A program made the translations under genes and the position numbers. This document shows positions 1-5,052 of a DNA stretch of 5,052 bases, piece by piece. Source of the DNA: an uncultured Bacilli bacterium (GTDB lineage: Bacteria; Bacillota_I; Bacilli_A; RF39; UBA660); assembly GCA_947632275.1 (NCBI GenBank), contig CANROR010000079.1:1-5052 (forward strand), read 5' to 3'. Under the pieces are notes generated by a model. The model saw only the letters and a list, made by a program, of their open reading frames with translations. It was not told where the DNA came from and did no database searches. Within the stretch, counting starts at the first letter, position 1, and each line of letters opens with the position of its first letter.

Positions 1-224
1 CTACTATTAAAAGTATCCGTATTTAAATTTAAAGCTAAATCAGTTCCTTTAGTAAATATTAATCGATCGCTACTGGCTATAATATTTCCTTCGGTTATTC
101 CACTTTGGCCTGTTTCCGGTTTTAAATAAGCGTAAGTAAGTCTACTTAAAAGTAAAACTACTACTATTACAATTAATACTGAAATAAATAACAATAATTT
201 ATTTTGCTTTATTTTTTCAATCAT
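1..224 (-). CDS. N-terminus of a membrane-anchored or exported protein (partial)
   Basis: The reading frame opens at ATG 224-222 and stays open to the window edge, giving 74 codons; the C-terminus is missing. AGGTG six bases before the ATG supports this start. The protein begins MIEKIKQNK, followed by one hydrophobic segment (about residues 10-27, rich in L, I and V) and then SRLTYAYLKPETG. This is a short positive N-terminus with a single membrane span, so a signal peptide or N-terminal anchor with the rest outside the cell is inferred. The visible outer part (ITEGNIIASSDRLIFTKG) is polar and Thr/Ser/Asn-rich, like many surface proteins of Gram-positive bacteria. No family can be named from this fragment. 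It has its own promoter and lies directly downstream of ffh on the same strand. Confidence 0.75.
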   Translation of the reverse strand, partial: MIEKIKQNKLLLFISVLIVIVVVLLLSRLTYAYLKPETGQSGITEGNIIASSDRLIFTKGTDLALNLNTDTFNS

Positions 225-246
225 TGTATTCACCTATTCTTTTTAA

Positions 247-255
247 ATTATAGCA
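247..255 (-). promoter_or_regulatory. Extended -10 promoter of the partial membrane-protein gene
   Basis: The minus strand reads TGCTATAAT, a perfect TATAAT with the upstream TG of an extended -10 element. There is no good -35 hexamer 16-18 bases upstream, where the ffh terminator hairpin sits. Transcription would start near 240, leaving a leader of about 15 bases that contains the AGGTG ribosome site. Confidence 0.6.
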
Positions 256-261
256 CAAATG

Positions 262-286
262 AAAAAAGAGCGCTACTACTCTTTTC
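262..286 (-). terminator. Intrinsic terminator of ffh
   Basis: Immediately after the ffh stop codon the minus strand folds as AAAAGAG (285-279), an 8-base loop, then CTCTTTT (270-264), followed by further T residues. The stem is short and AT-rich, but its position and U-tract are typical. It ends only about 7 bases before the -10 promoter element of the next gene. Confidence 0.65.
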
Positions 287-1594
287 CTAAAATGGCATTT
301 TAAAGTTACCATTTGACATTTTTTTCATCATATCTTTCATCATATTGAATTGATTTAAAAGACGATTAACTTCTTCTACCGTTGTTCCGCTTCCTTTGGC
401 AATTCGAATTTTACGACTAGCTTTAATTATTTCGGGTTTTCTTCTTTCTTCTTTAGTCATGGAACTAATTATAGCTTCTAATCGGGCAAATTGTTTAGGA
501 TCAACCGAAATATTATTTAAGCCCATCTTTCTTGCTTGGGGTAACATTTTAAGAATATTTTCTAAAGGTCCTAATTTTTTGATTTGTTTTAAATTAGTTA
601 AAAAATCTTCTAAGTTGTAAGAACCTTTTTTCATTTTTATGGCTTGAGCTTTAGCTTCATCTTCATCAATTACATCTTCTACTTTTTCAACAATACTTAA
701 AATATCGCCCATATCAAGAATTCTTTCGGCCATTCTTTCCGGATAAAATTCTTTTAGGCCATCAAGCTTTTCACTATCTCCGACAAACTTAATCGGAATA
801 TGCGTAAGATGTCTAACTGATAAAGCCACCCCACCTTTGGTATTACCATCAAGTTTGGTTAAAATACAACCAGTTAAATTTAAATTTTCGTTAAAACCGG
901 TGATAACATTAATCGCATCTTGCCCCATGGCCGCATCAATTACTAATATCTTTTCCTGCGGACTAACTAGTTCATCAATATCTTTTAATTCTTGCATTAA
1001 AGCCTCATCAATTTGTAAACGCCCCGCGGTATCTATAATAAGATAATCATTTTTATTTTCTTTCGCATACTCTAAAGCATCTTTTATTATTTCCGTGACT
1101 TTCGCATTATCTTTTTTAAAAACGGGAATACTTAATTCTTTACCAATCGTTTCTAATTGTTCAACAGCCGCGGGCCGATAAATATCACAAGCAATAAGTA
1201 AAGGTTTTTTACTATGTTTTTTCCGTAAATAATTGGCAAGTTTCCCGGCCGTCGTTGTTTTCCCAGAGCCTTGAAGACCTACTAACATTAAAATTGTCGG
1301 ATTTTTGCTAGTTTCTAAAGGAACATAATCGCCTCCAAGTAAGGCCACTAATTCATCTTTAACAATTTTTAAAAAGACTTCATCTGGTTTTAAACTTTTA
1401 CCAACTTCGGCCTCCATTGCTTTTTCTTTAACCTCGTTAATAAATTCTTTGACAACTTGATAGTTAACATCCGCTTCCAGTAACGCAATTCTAATTTCCC
1501 GCATCGCATCGGCAATATTTTCTTCAGTAATTTTACCCATACCTCGAATATTTTTTATCGCATTACTTAATCGATCTCCCATATATTCAAACAT
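287..1594 (-). CDS. ffh: Signal recognition particle GTPase Ffh (SRP54)
   Basis: Ffh binds signal sequences of nascent membrane and secreted proteins together with the SRP RNA, then docks on FtsY at the membrane in a GTP-dependent step. The 435-residue product is close to the usual length of about 450. An N-terminal helical domain (about 1-90, starting MFEYMGDRLSNAIKNIRG) precedes the NG GTPase domain, with the P-loop GLQGSGKTT at 106-114, DTAGR at 188-192 and TKLDG at 246-250. The closing motif GDSEKLDGLKEFYPERMAERILDMGD spans about 272-297. The Met-rich M domain (about 297-430) contains the RNA-binding region with EERRKPEII and SRKIRIAKGSG, and ends in MMKDMMKKM. AGAAGG eight bases before the first ATG fixes the start; the Met at residue 5 is less likely. 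No ftsY, ylxM or rpsP, which are common ffh neighbours, is in the window. The stop is TAG. Confidence 0.97.
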   Translation of the reverse strand: MFEYMGDRLSNAIKNIRGMGKITEENIADAMREIRIALLEADVNYQVVKEFINEVKEKAMEAEVGKSLKPDEVFLKIVKDELVALLGGDYVPLETSKNPTILMLVGLQGSGKTTTAGKLANYLRKKHSKKPLLIACDIYRPAAVEQLETIGKELSIPVFKKDNAKVTEIIKDALEYAKENKNDYLIIDTAGRLQIDEALMQELKDIDELVSPQEKILVIDAAMGQDAINVITGFNENLNLTGCILTKLDGNTKGGVALSVRHLTHIPIKFVGDSEKLDGLKEFYPERMAERILDMGDILSIVEKVEDVIDEDEAKAQAIKMKKGSYNLEDFLTNLKQIKKLGPLENILKMLPQARKMGLNNISVDPKQFARLEAIISSMTKEERRKPEIIKASRKIRIAKGSGTTVEEVNRLLNQFNMMKDMMKKMSNGNFKMPF

Positions 1595-1619
1595 AATTAT
1601 AGCCTTCTTTCTTTAAACT

Positions 1620-1628
1620 ATTTTATCA
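1620..1628 (-). promoter_or_regulatory. Probable ffh promoter (extended -10)
   Basis: The minus strand carries TGATAAAAT, a TG-extended -10 with one mismatch to TATAAT, 25 bases before the ffh ATG. The predicted start near 1613 leaves room for the AGAAGG ribosome site at 1603-1608. No convincing -35 box is visible (TATTAA at the 17-base position). The rest of the gap to fic (1629-1808) shows no clear gene. Confidence 0.5.
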
Positions 1629-1808
1629 TGTTTCTTCCTAAATTAATACCTTTTAAAATTATTGATTACATAAATTTAATGAAAAAATATAGATTTATTG
1701 AACAACTTGCCGATGTTAGAAAATTGTTTATCACCAATAATTTGCTAACTAGATTTTAATTTTTGAACTTTTTAAATGGTCTAAATACTAATTTTAAAAT
1801 TTCATTTT

Positions 1809-2469
1809 TTATTTTAGTAACGGACTAGCACAATAAATATTTAAATATTTTCTTCTTTCTTCTTCACTTATTATATGACTATTCTCTTTAAACATTTCTT
1901 TTAATTTTTTATAATTTCCATAGATACTATCATGGCTAGCAACAATCATATCTTCTTTCGAAACATTTGTGAGATCTAAATATATTCCATTTATTTTAGA
2001 AAGTGCTTCTATAAATACTCGTTGACTTCTACCATTGCCTTCACGAAAAGGATGCAATGCATTTATATCAGCAAATAATTCCACCAATTTATTTAATGTA
2101 GTTTCGTTATCATAATCCACGAAATATTTTTCTTTTTTTAATTTACTAAATATATCATTACCAAATGATTCTATATTTTCTTTTAAACAAAATAAATCTT
2201 GTTTGGCAATATTACAATTTCTTATGTCGCCTGCCCATCTATAAACATCTTGAAATAAATATTTATGAATATCTTTTAAATATTGAAAATCAAAATTGCC
2301 TTTCAATGGGGTTTCATTTAATTCATAAGTTCTTAAAGAAACAAGTTCTCGTTCAGCATTAAATAAGTCTTCGTCATTAGTTAATATTTAATTTATTAAT
2401 CAAAATATCAGAATCTTTATAACAATAATTAGCTGTTCTTTCATAAGTATATTTGTATTTATTATCCAT
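1809..2469 (-). pseudogene. Fic/Doc-family (VbhT-like) toxin gene, frameshifted near codon 30
   Basis: Fic enzymes usually transfer AMP from ATP to a target protein hydroxyl. The gene starts at ATG 2469-2467 with AGGAG at 2479-2475 and reads MDNKYKYTYERTANYCYKDS, then DILINKLNIN and a TAA at 2379-2377. Deleting one A at 2381/2382 (ATTAAC to ATTAC) restores a continuous 219-residue protein: ..NKLNI-TNDEDLFNAERELVSLRTYELNETPLKGNFDFQYLK.. This matches the normal Fic N-terminal pattern (YCY..D.LINKL.I). The catalytic HPFREGNGR (restored 139-147; HxFx[D/E]GN[G/K]R) is intact, as is the upstream FQDVYRWAGDIRN block. The downstream piece alone could begin only at a TTG (2306) with no ribosome site, so it is not a credible separate gene. 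It overlaps the antitoxin by 8 bases, implying translational coupling. Either the toxin is recently inactivated or this is a sequence error; no programmed-frameshift signal is seen. Confidence 0.85.
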
Positions 2470-2653
2470 AAATGCTCCTATACTTTTCTATAACTTTTTT
2501 ACGTTCTATCTCTGTTGAAGATTTCCCAATTATGCAATTATAAAGTTTTTGTTTTAGTTCCTTGGTTAAGGGCATTCCTTCTTGAGCCATTGCCCCATCA
2601 ACTTTTTTTATTTTTTCTTGTATTTCTTTTTCAGTTTGCTTTTGATTTTGCAT
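2462..2653 (-). CDS. VbhA-like antitoxin of the Fic module
   Basis: This small 63-residue protein lies directly upstream of fic, and its end overlaps the fic start by 8 bases. It carries the pattern of the VbhA antitoxin family: VDGAMAQEGMPLTKE followed by a helical stretch with LYNCIIGKSSTEIE. In this family a helix with (S/T)xxxE(G/N) docks on the Fic active site, and its Glu displaces ATP. Here E25-G26 are present, but the Ser/Thr position is Ala21. The N-terminal part is charged and probably helical. A GTG at 2662 is in frame, but it overlaps the only ribosome-site-like sequence (AAAGTGAG, 2669-2662), which is 8 bases from the ATG at 2653, so the ATG is preferred. The role is to hold the Fic toxin inactive. 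Gene order, antitoxin first and overlapping the toxin, fits known Fic toxin-antitoxin pairs. Family assignment is by recalled motif only. Confidence 0.8.
   Translation of the reverse strand: MQNQKQTEKEIQEKIKKVDGAMAQEGMPLTKELKQKLYNCIIGKSSTEIERKKVIEKYRSIYG
2475..2479 (-). promoter_or_regulatory. Ribosome binding site of fic inside the antitoxin gene
   Basis: AGGAG lies in the last codons of the antitoxin, five bases before the ATG at 2469-2467. It fixes the true fic start well upstream of the frameshift and shows that the 30-codon 5' segment belongs to the gene. Confidence 0.8.
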
Positions 2654-2690
2654 TATAATCACTCACTTTCTATAGTTTTTTAATATATTT

Positions 2691-2699
2691 ATTATACCA
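2691..2699 (-). promoter_or_regulatory. Extended -10 promoter of the antitoxin-fic operon
   Basis: The minus strand reads TGGTATAAT, a perfect TATAAT with an extended TG. No good -35 hexamer is seen at 16-18 bases. Transcription would begin near 2684, about 30 bases before the antitoxin ATG. Nothing else gene-like is visible between here and the dinD-like fragment; the stretch is A+T-rich with a second weaker TATAAT at 2793-2798. Confidence 0.6.
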
Positions 2700-2826
2700 C
2701 AAAATTACTTAAAATCATTGATTTCAAGAAATTAATTAATAATAAATTTCCATAACCAATCAATTTAATTAAGTTTTCTAATTTATTGATATATTATAAT
2801 CTTTTTGTTCTCCTATAGCACAGAAT

Positions 2827-2889
2827 CTATTGATATTTAATAACACCTTTAGACATTTTTACCATTTTGCTGACGTCAACAAAATGGTC
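2827..2889 (-). pseudogene. Short dinD-like fragment just downstream of dinD
   Basis: Read on the minus strand from 2889, this stretch gives DHFVDVSKMVKMSKGV, then IKYQ and a stop. Eleven of the first 16 residues match dinD residues 64-79. The DNA of 2846-2889 matches 3494-3537 at 39 of 44 positions without gaps, in the same orientation and phase (offset 648). It starts only 15 bases after the dinD stop codon and has no start codon of its own. It is either a decayed relic of a second dinD or a duplicated DNA element. Similarity fades beyond the 44 bases. Confidence 0.55.
2861..2888. repeat. 28-nt palindrome, intergenic copy
   Basis: The left arm ACCATTTTGCTGAC and the right arm GTCAACAAAATGGT are complementary at 13 of 14 positions, with no loop. 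The only mismatch is C2870 against A2879. As RNA it could form a stable hairpin 3' of dinD, but no T-tract follows in either direction, so it is not a typical intrinsic terminator. Confidence 0.8.
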
Positions 2890-2904
2890 TTAAACATAAT
2901 TATT

Positions 2905-3726
2905 TTACTTTAACTTTAAATTTTCTTTTGCTATTTCTTTAATTGATTTTTCAGGAGTTGGTAAATCTTCCGGCATGGTTCCCCCTAATTTAGAAATTGT
3001 TTCTCTTATGGCTTTTCCCACTTCATAATGCGTATTTGTAGCCTTAGTTTCACTTTTCTTTTCTTGCTTTTCTAATAAGGCTTCCGTCTGAGTAATTCTA
3101 AAAATATTAGCTCCTAATTCTACACTACTCATATTATCTAAAATATCCTCACGATATCTTAAGCCTTTTCTTTTGGCAATATCATCTGCGGTTTCACCAT
3201 TATATAAGCCTTTATAACCCGCATTAGTAAATTTATCAAAATTTTTTACGCCTTTTTCTTTAGCAATTTTATATAATATTTTATTGCCATCTTTAGTTTG
3301 TCTTCGCCGATATAATCTTTTTTCATCTTCACTTAATTTATTATATTCAATCTCTGTTATTTCCATTTTACGAGTTTGAATGGCAAAGTAGGTTTGAGCA
3401 AGAGCAATACTTTCTTTTCTAGCATCACCATTTTGGGCAATTAAATAACAAGCATATCTTGATAGCTTATAATCATTAATTGTTTTGCGAGCTCCTTTAG
3501 GCATTTTTATCGTTTTGCTAACGTCAGCAAAATGGTCCAATACATTAATATTACTGGCTTTACAAGCAACTTTAGCCTTATCAATAACCAAATTAAAATT
3601 TCGCCATTGAGAATATTTTAAGGCATACATTAACTCCCGAGCTAACCAATATTCATTACCTTGTTCATCAAGATGTTTAATACTTTCAAAAATATTTTTT
3701 TGATATTCTTCTAAATTATTTTGCAT
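2905..3726 (-). CDS. dinD: DNA-damage-inducible protein D (DinD family)
   Basis: The 273-residue product resembles E. coli DinD (about 274 residues) along its whole length. The N-terminal BRO-like part has SIKHLDEQGNEYWLARELMYAL, about 15-36. The core has LSRYACYLIAQNGDARKESIALAQTYFAIQTRK, 88-120. The middle has YKGLYNGETADDIAKRKGLRYREDILDNMSS, and the end has GTMPEDLPTPEKSIKE, about 249-264. In E. coli, dinD is in the LexA/SOS regulon and DinD is reported to counteract RecA strand exchange; the same role here is inference. The start ATG is preceded by a near-perfect AAAGGAGAT (3743-3735). A TTGATA-17-TATACT promoter lies just upstream. No LexA-type box (CTGT-N8-ACAG or GAAC-N4-GTTC) was seen, so damage control is unproven. 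Residues 64-79 are encoded by the palindromic repeat also found 3' of the gene. No clear terminator follows. It is transcribed divergently from the carboxypeptidase gene. Confidence 0.93.
   Translation of the reverse strand: MQNNLEEYQKNIFESIKHLDEQGNEYWLARELMYALKYSQWRNFNLVIDKAKVACKASNINVLDHFADVSKTIKMPKGARKTINDYKLSRYACYLIAQNGDARKESIALAQTYFAIQTRKMEITEIEYNKLSEDEKRLYRRRQTKDGNKILYKIAKEKGVKNFDKFTNAGYKGLYNGETADDIAKRKGLRYREDILDNMSSVELGANIFRITQTEALLEKQEKKSETKATNTHYEVGKAIRETISKLGGTMPEDLPTPEKSIKEIAKENLKLK
3509..3536. repeat. 28-nt palindrome, copy inside dinD
   Basis: This is the counterpart of the intergenic palindrome, with arms of 14 bases complementary at 11 of 14 positions. It lies in dinD codons 64-72 (DHFADVSKT). 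The wider similarity covers 3494-3537. Between the two copies, four of the five differences change an amino acid and one is silent. Confidence 0.75.
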
Positions 3727-3751
3727 TTTTCAAAATCTCCTTTATTTAGGC

Positions 3752-3780
3752 AGTATATCTAAATATTTTTTATTTATCAA
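3752..3780 (-). promoter_or_regulatory. Sigma-70/SigA promoter of dinD
   Basis: On the minus strand, TTGATA (3780-3775), a 17-base spacer and TATACT (3757-3752) give one mismatch from consensus in each hexamer. Transcription would begin near 3745, directly before the AAAGGAGAT ribosome site. This is the best-formed promoter in the window. Confidence 0.75.
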
Positions 3781-3782
3781 AT

Positions 3783-3834
3783 TACAGTTTTTTCATTATT
3801 TGGCCAAAAACTGTATTAATTTTAGGCCAAAAAT
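3783..3834. promoter_or_regulatory. Inverted and direct repeats upstream of dinD (possible operator)
   Basis: TACAGTTTTT (3783-3792) and AAAAACTGTA (3806-3815) form a perfect 10-bp inverted repeat with a 13-base spacer, ending 3 bases upstream of the dinD -35 hexamer. GGCCAAAAA occurs twice in the same direction, at 3802-3810 and 3825-3833, 23 bases apart or about two helical turns. The placement between two divergent genes suggests a regulator site. It does not match known LexA boxes, and it lacks the T-tract of a terminator. Confidence 0.5.
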
Positions 3835-3863
3835 AAGGATATTTTTTACTAAAAATAAAAATT

Positions 3864-3892
3864 TTGCATTTAGGAAAAAAATAAAATATAAT
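3864..3892 (+). promoter_or_regulatory. Probable promoter of the M15 carboxypeptidase gene
   Basis: TATAAT at 3887-3892 is a perfect -10. TTGCAT at 3864-3869, 17 bases upstream, is a weak -35. The predicted start near 3899 would give a leader of only about 11 bases, barely containing the ribosome site. An overlapping TAAAAT (3882-3887) would start transcription about five bases earlier. Confidence 0.5.
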
Positions 3893-3898
3893 TATTCT

Positions 3899-3905
3899 AG
3901 GTGAG
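3899..3905 (+). promoter_or_regulatory. Ribosome binding site deciding the carboxypeptidase start
   Basis: AGGTGAG is a good Shine-Dalgarno match, four bases before ATG 3910. The in-frame GTG at 3901 lies inside this motif and so is not the start. Confidence 0.75.
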
Positions 3906-3909
3906 AAAT

Positions 3910-4983
3910 ATGAAGTTAAAACCTTGGGTTAAATTTTTATTATTGATTATTCTTCTTGGAATAATTGGCTTTGGTGTTTTTAAGTATTTTCAAAAAGATA
4001 AAGAAACAATTGATAATTCTTTATTAAAAGAACATAACATCTCGGAAAAATATGCTTCGAAAACTTTAGAATATGTTTTAAAAAATAATCTTTATGACGA
4101 AAATTATTTAGAAGAATATAGCAAAATTGAATTTAATGAAAATGATAATTTTCAAGATATAATCACTACTTTTTTGCCTAAAGGTTATTCGGGCGAAGAA
4201 ATAAATTATTTATTTAATTTAAGTGATACCAATTTAGAAAAGTTAAAAGAAAAAGACTATTTGGACTTAAAAAATTATTATCAAATAAAGAATTTTAATG
4301 TTGATAATTTTGATAGATATAATGCTTACTATGCCCAAAATAATTATAGTTATGAAGATGTGGTAACCTACGTTAATATAAAACTTGATTTACCAGTTTA
4401 TACGGATACAACGACAGTTAGTGATCCGGATAGTTTATTAGTTTTAGTTAATAAATATAATTGTTTACCCAAAGATTATAATCCGAAAGACACCGAAACC
4501 TTGCCAGGAGCTTATGGCAATAATGTTCCGATGCGGAAAGTCGCCAAAGAAGCTTTAGAAAAACTCCAAGAAGCCGTAACTAAAGAAATAAATATTAAAC
4601 TTTTACCAACGACCGCCTACCGAAATTATAATTTTCAAAATACTTTATATAATAATTATGTGGCCGAAGATGGCGTTAAAGCGGCCGACACTTATTCGGC
4701 TAGACCTGGTTGCAGTGAACATCAAACGGGGCTCGCTATTGATTTAAAAAATCCGGCGACTCCCTCTAGTTATCGCCTTAATGAAAGTGACTATGAATGG
4801 TTAAAAGCCAATGCTTATAAATATGGTTTTATTATTCGCTTTCCTAAGAATAAAGAATTTATCACGGGTTACCAAGAAGAAAACTGGCATATTCGTTATG
4901 TCGGCGAAGAAGCTGCCCAAATAATTCACGATAATAATTTAACTTTAGAAGAATATTTAGATTTATACATAACAAAATACTAG
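3910..4983 (+). CDS. Membrane-anchored D,D-carboxypeptidase, peptidase M15/VanY family
   Basis: These zinc enzymes remove the terminal D-Ala from peptidoglycan stem peptides outside the cell. The 357-residue product has a short positive N-terminus (MKLKPWVK), one membrane segment (about 9-24, FLLLIILLGIIGFGVF) and an outer region of about 170 Asn/Asp/Tyr/Lys-rich residues with no recognised domain. The C-terminal M15 domain (about 180-350) has TTAYRNYNFQNTLY (234-247), SARPGCSEHQTGLAIDL (263-279; zinc ligands H271 and D278) and ENWHIRYVG (324-332; catalytic Glu324, zinc ligand His327). All expected active-site residues are present, so it should be active. Exact specificity, D,D (VanY/DacB-like) or L,D (LdcB-like), cannot be set from sequence alone. 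It has its own promoter, is divergent from dinD, and its stop lies inside the terminator stem. Confidence 0.93.
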   Translation: MKLKPWVKFLLLIILLGIIGFGVFKYFQKDKETIDNSLLKEHNISEKYASKTLEYVLKNNLYDENYLEEYSKIEFNENDNFQDIITTFLPKGYSGEEINYLFNLSDTNLEKLKEKDYLDLKNYYQIKNFNVDNFDRYNAYYAQNNYSYEDVVTYVNIKLDLPVYTDTTTVSDPDSLLVLVNKYNCLPKDYNPKDTETLPGAYGNNVPMRKVAKEALEKLQEAVTKEINIKLLPTTAYRNYNFQNTLYNNYVAEDGVKAADTYSARPGCSEHQTGLAIDLKNPATPSSYRLNESDYEWLKANAYKYGFIIRFPKNKEFITGYQEENWHIRYVGEEAAQIIHDNNLTLEEYLDLYITKY

Positions 4984-5004
4984 CAAAAAAAACGCTAGTA
5001 TTTT
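4974..5004. terminator. Bidirectional terminator between convergent genes
   Basis: AAAATACTAGC (4974-4984) and GCTAGTATTTT (4994-5004) form a perfect 11-bp stem around a 9-base loop (eight A and one C). The stem contains the last codons and TAG stop of the carboxypeptidase gene, and overlaps the stop of the frame entering from the right on the minus strand. AT-rich tails on both sides let it act in both directions. Confidence 0.8.
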
Positions 5005-5052
5005 AATTTTCCCAAAGACCTAAATAATAATTTTTCTTACCCTTTCGAAGTA
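5003..5052 (-). CDS. C-terminal tail of a convergent gene (partial)
   Basis: On the minus strand a frame enters from the window edge and reads LRKGKKNYYLGLWEN before TAA at 5005-5003. Only about 15 residues are visible, so no function can be given. Support comes from the protein-like composition and from the stop abutting the shared terminator hairpin, as expected for a real gene end. The other two minus frames stop within about 33 bases of the edge. Confidence 0.45.
   Translation of the reverse strand, partial: LRKGKKNYYLGLWEN

Noticed and set aside
396..1046. Plus-strand open frames opposite ffh
   Set aside because: They are antisense shadows of ffh, with no ribosome sites and no recognisable domains.
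1628..1759. A 43-codon plus-strand open frame between fic and ffh with protein-like composition
   Set aside because: It has no ribosome site, runs through the ffh promoter region, and matches no family I recognise. It may be chance or a relic.
1595..1808. SRP RNA or another structured RNA near ffh
   Set aside because: The conserved GGAA-type tetraloop helix context of the SRP RNA is absent, and no stable GC-bearing stems are seen.
2306..2312. TTG as the start of a separate 165-residue Fic protein
   Set aside because: There is no ribosome site, and the same frame upstream encodes the missing Fic N-terminus. The proper start is ATG 2469 before the frameshift.
2165..2362. Plus-strand 65-codon open frame opposite fic
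   Set aside because: It is an antisense shadow of the Fic coding sequence, and its translation has no known motif.
2376..2388. Programmed ribosomal frameshift in fic
   Set aside because: There is no slippery run, no RF2-like CTTTGA, and no well-placed stimulatory ribosome site. AAC to ACT re-pairing is unlikely. TAA is a stop in both code 11 and code 4, so recoding does not help.
2861..2888. The palindrome as an intrinsic terminator for dinD
   Set aside because: No T-tract follows the stem on the dinD strand; the next bases are A-rich. It may still stabilise the 3' end.
3783..3815. LexA/SOS box from the ACAG...CTGT arms
   Set aside because: The arms are in the opposite order and at different spacing from CTGT-N8-ACAG, and there is no GAAC-N4-GTTC Bacillus-type box.

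Overview
The window is AT-rich (roughly 70% A+T by eye). It has short intergenic gaps, AGGAG-type ribosome sites and extended -10 promoters. Trp is encoded by TGG, and the readable genes stop only at TAA or TAG. Together with the type of Ffh and the membrane-anchored M15 carboxypeptidase, this suggests a low-GC Gram-positive bacterium, perhaps an uncultured Bacilli/Mycoplasmatota-like gut lineage. This placement is inference. The carboxypeptidase implies that the cell makes peptidoglycan.

Layout. At 1-224 (minus) is the N-terminus of a membrane-anchored or exported protein, cut by the window edge. Its promoter is interleaved with the terminator of ffh (287-1594, minus), which encodes the SRP54 GTPase. 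Upstream of ffh is a Fic toxin-antitoxin module on the same strand: a 63-aa VbhA-like antitoxin (2462-2653) overlaps by 8 bases the start of a Fic/Doc-family gene (1809-2469). The Fic gene has an intact HPFREGNGR active site but is broken by a single extra base near codon 30. Next upstream is dinD (2905-3726, minus), with a clear sigma-70 promoter preceded by a perfect 10-bp inverted repeat and GGCCAAAAA direct repeats. A divergent gene (3910-4983, plus) encodes an M15/VanY-family D,D-carboxypeptidase. It ends in a strong hairpin shared with the C-terminal tail of a convergent gene entering from the right edge.

How it fits together. ffh and the carboxypeptidase are housekeeping genes for membrane targeting and cell-wall trimming. 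Between them, dinD, the antitoxin and the broken fic look like an accessory block: a DNA-damage gene next to a decaying toxin-antitoxin module. The most unusual signal is a 44-bp near-repeat (39/44 identical) carrying a 28-nt palindrome. One copy lies inside dinD, where it encodes DHFADVSKT. The other lies just after the dinD stop codon, in the same orientation and reading phase. It is either a relic of a second dinD or a DNA/RNA element that happens to be embedded in the gene. No tRNA, rRNA, CRISPR array or insertion sequence was recognised, and no gap exceeds about 220 bases.
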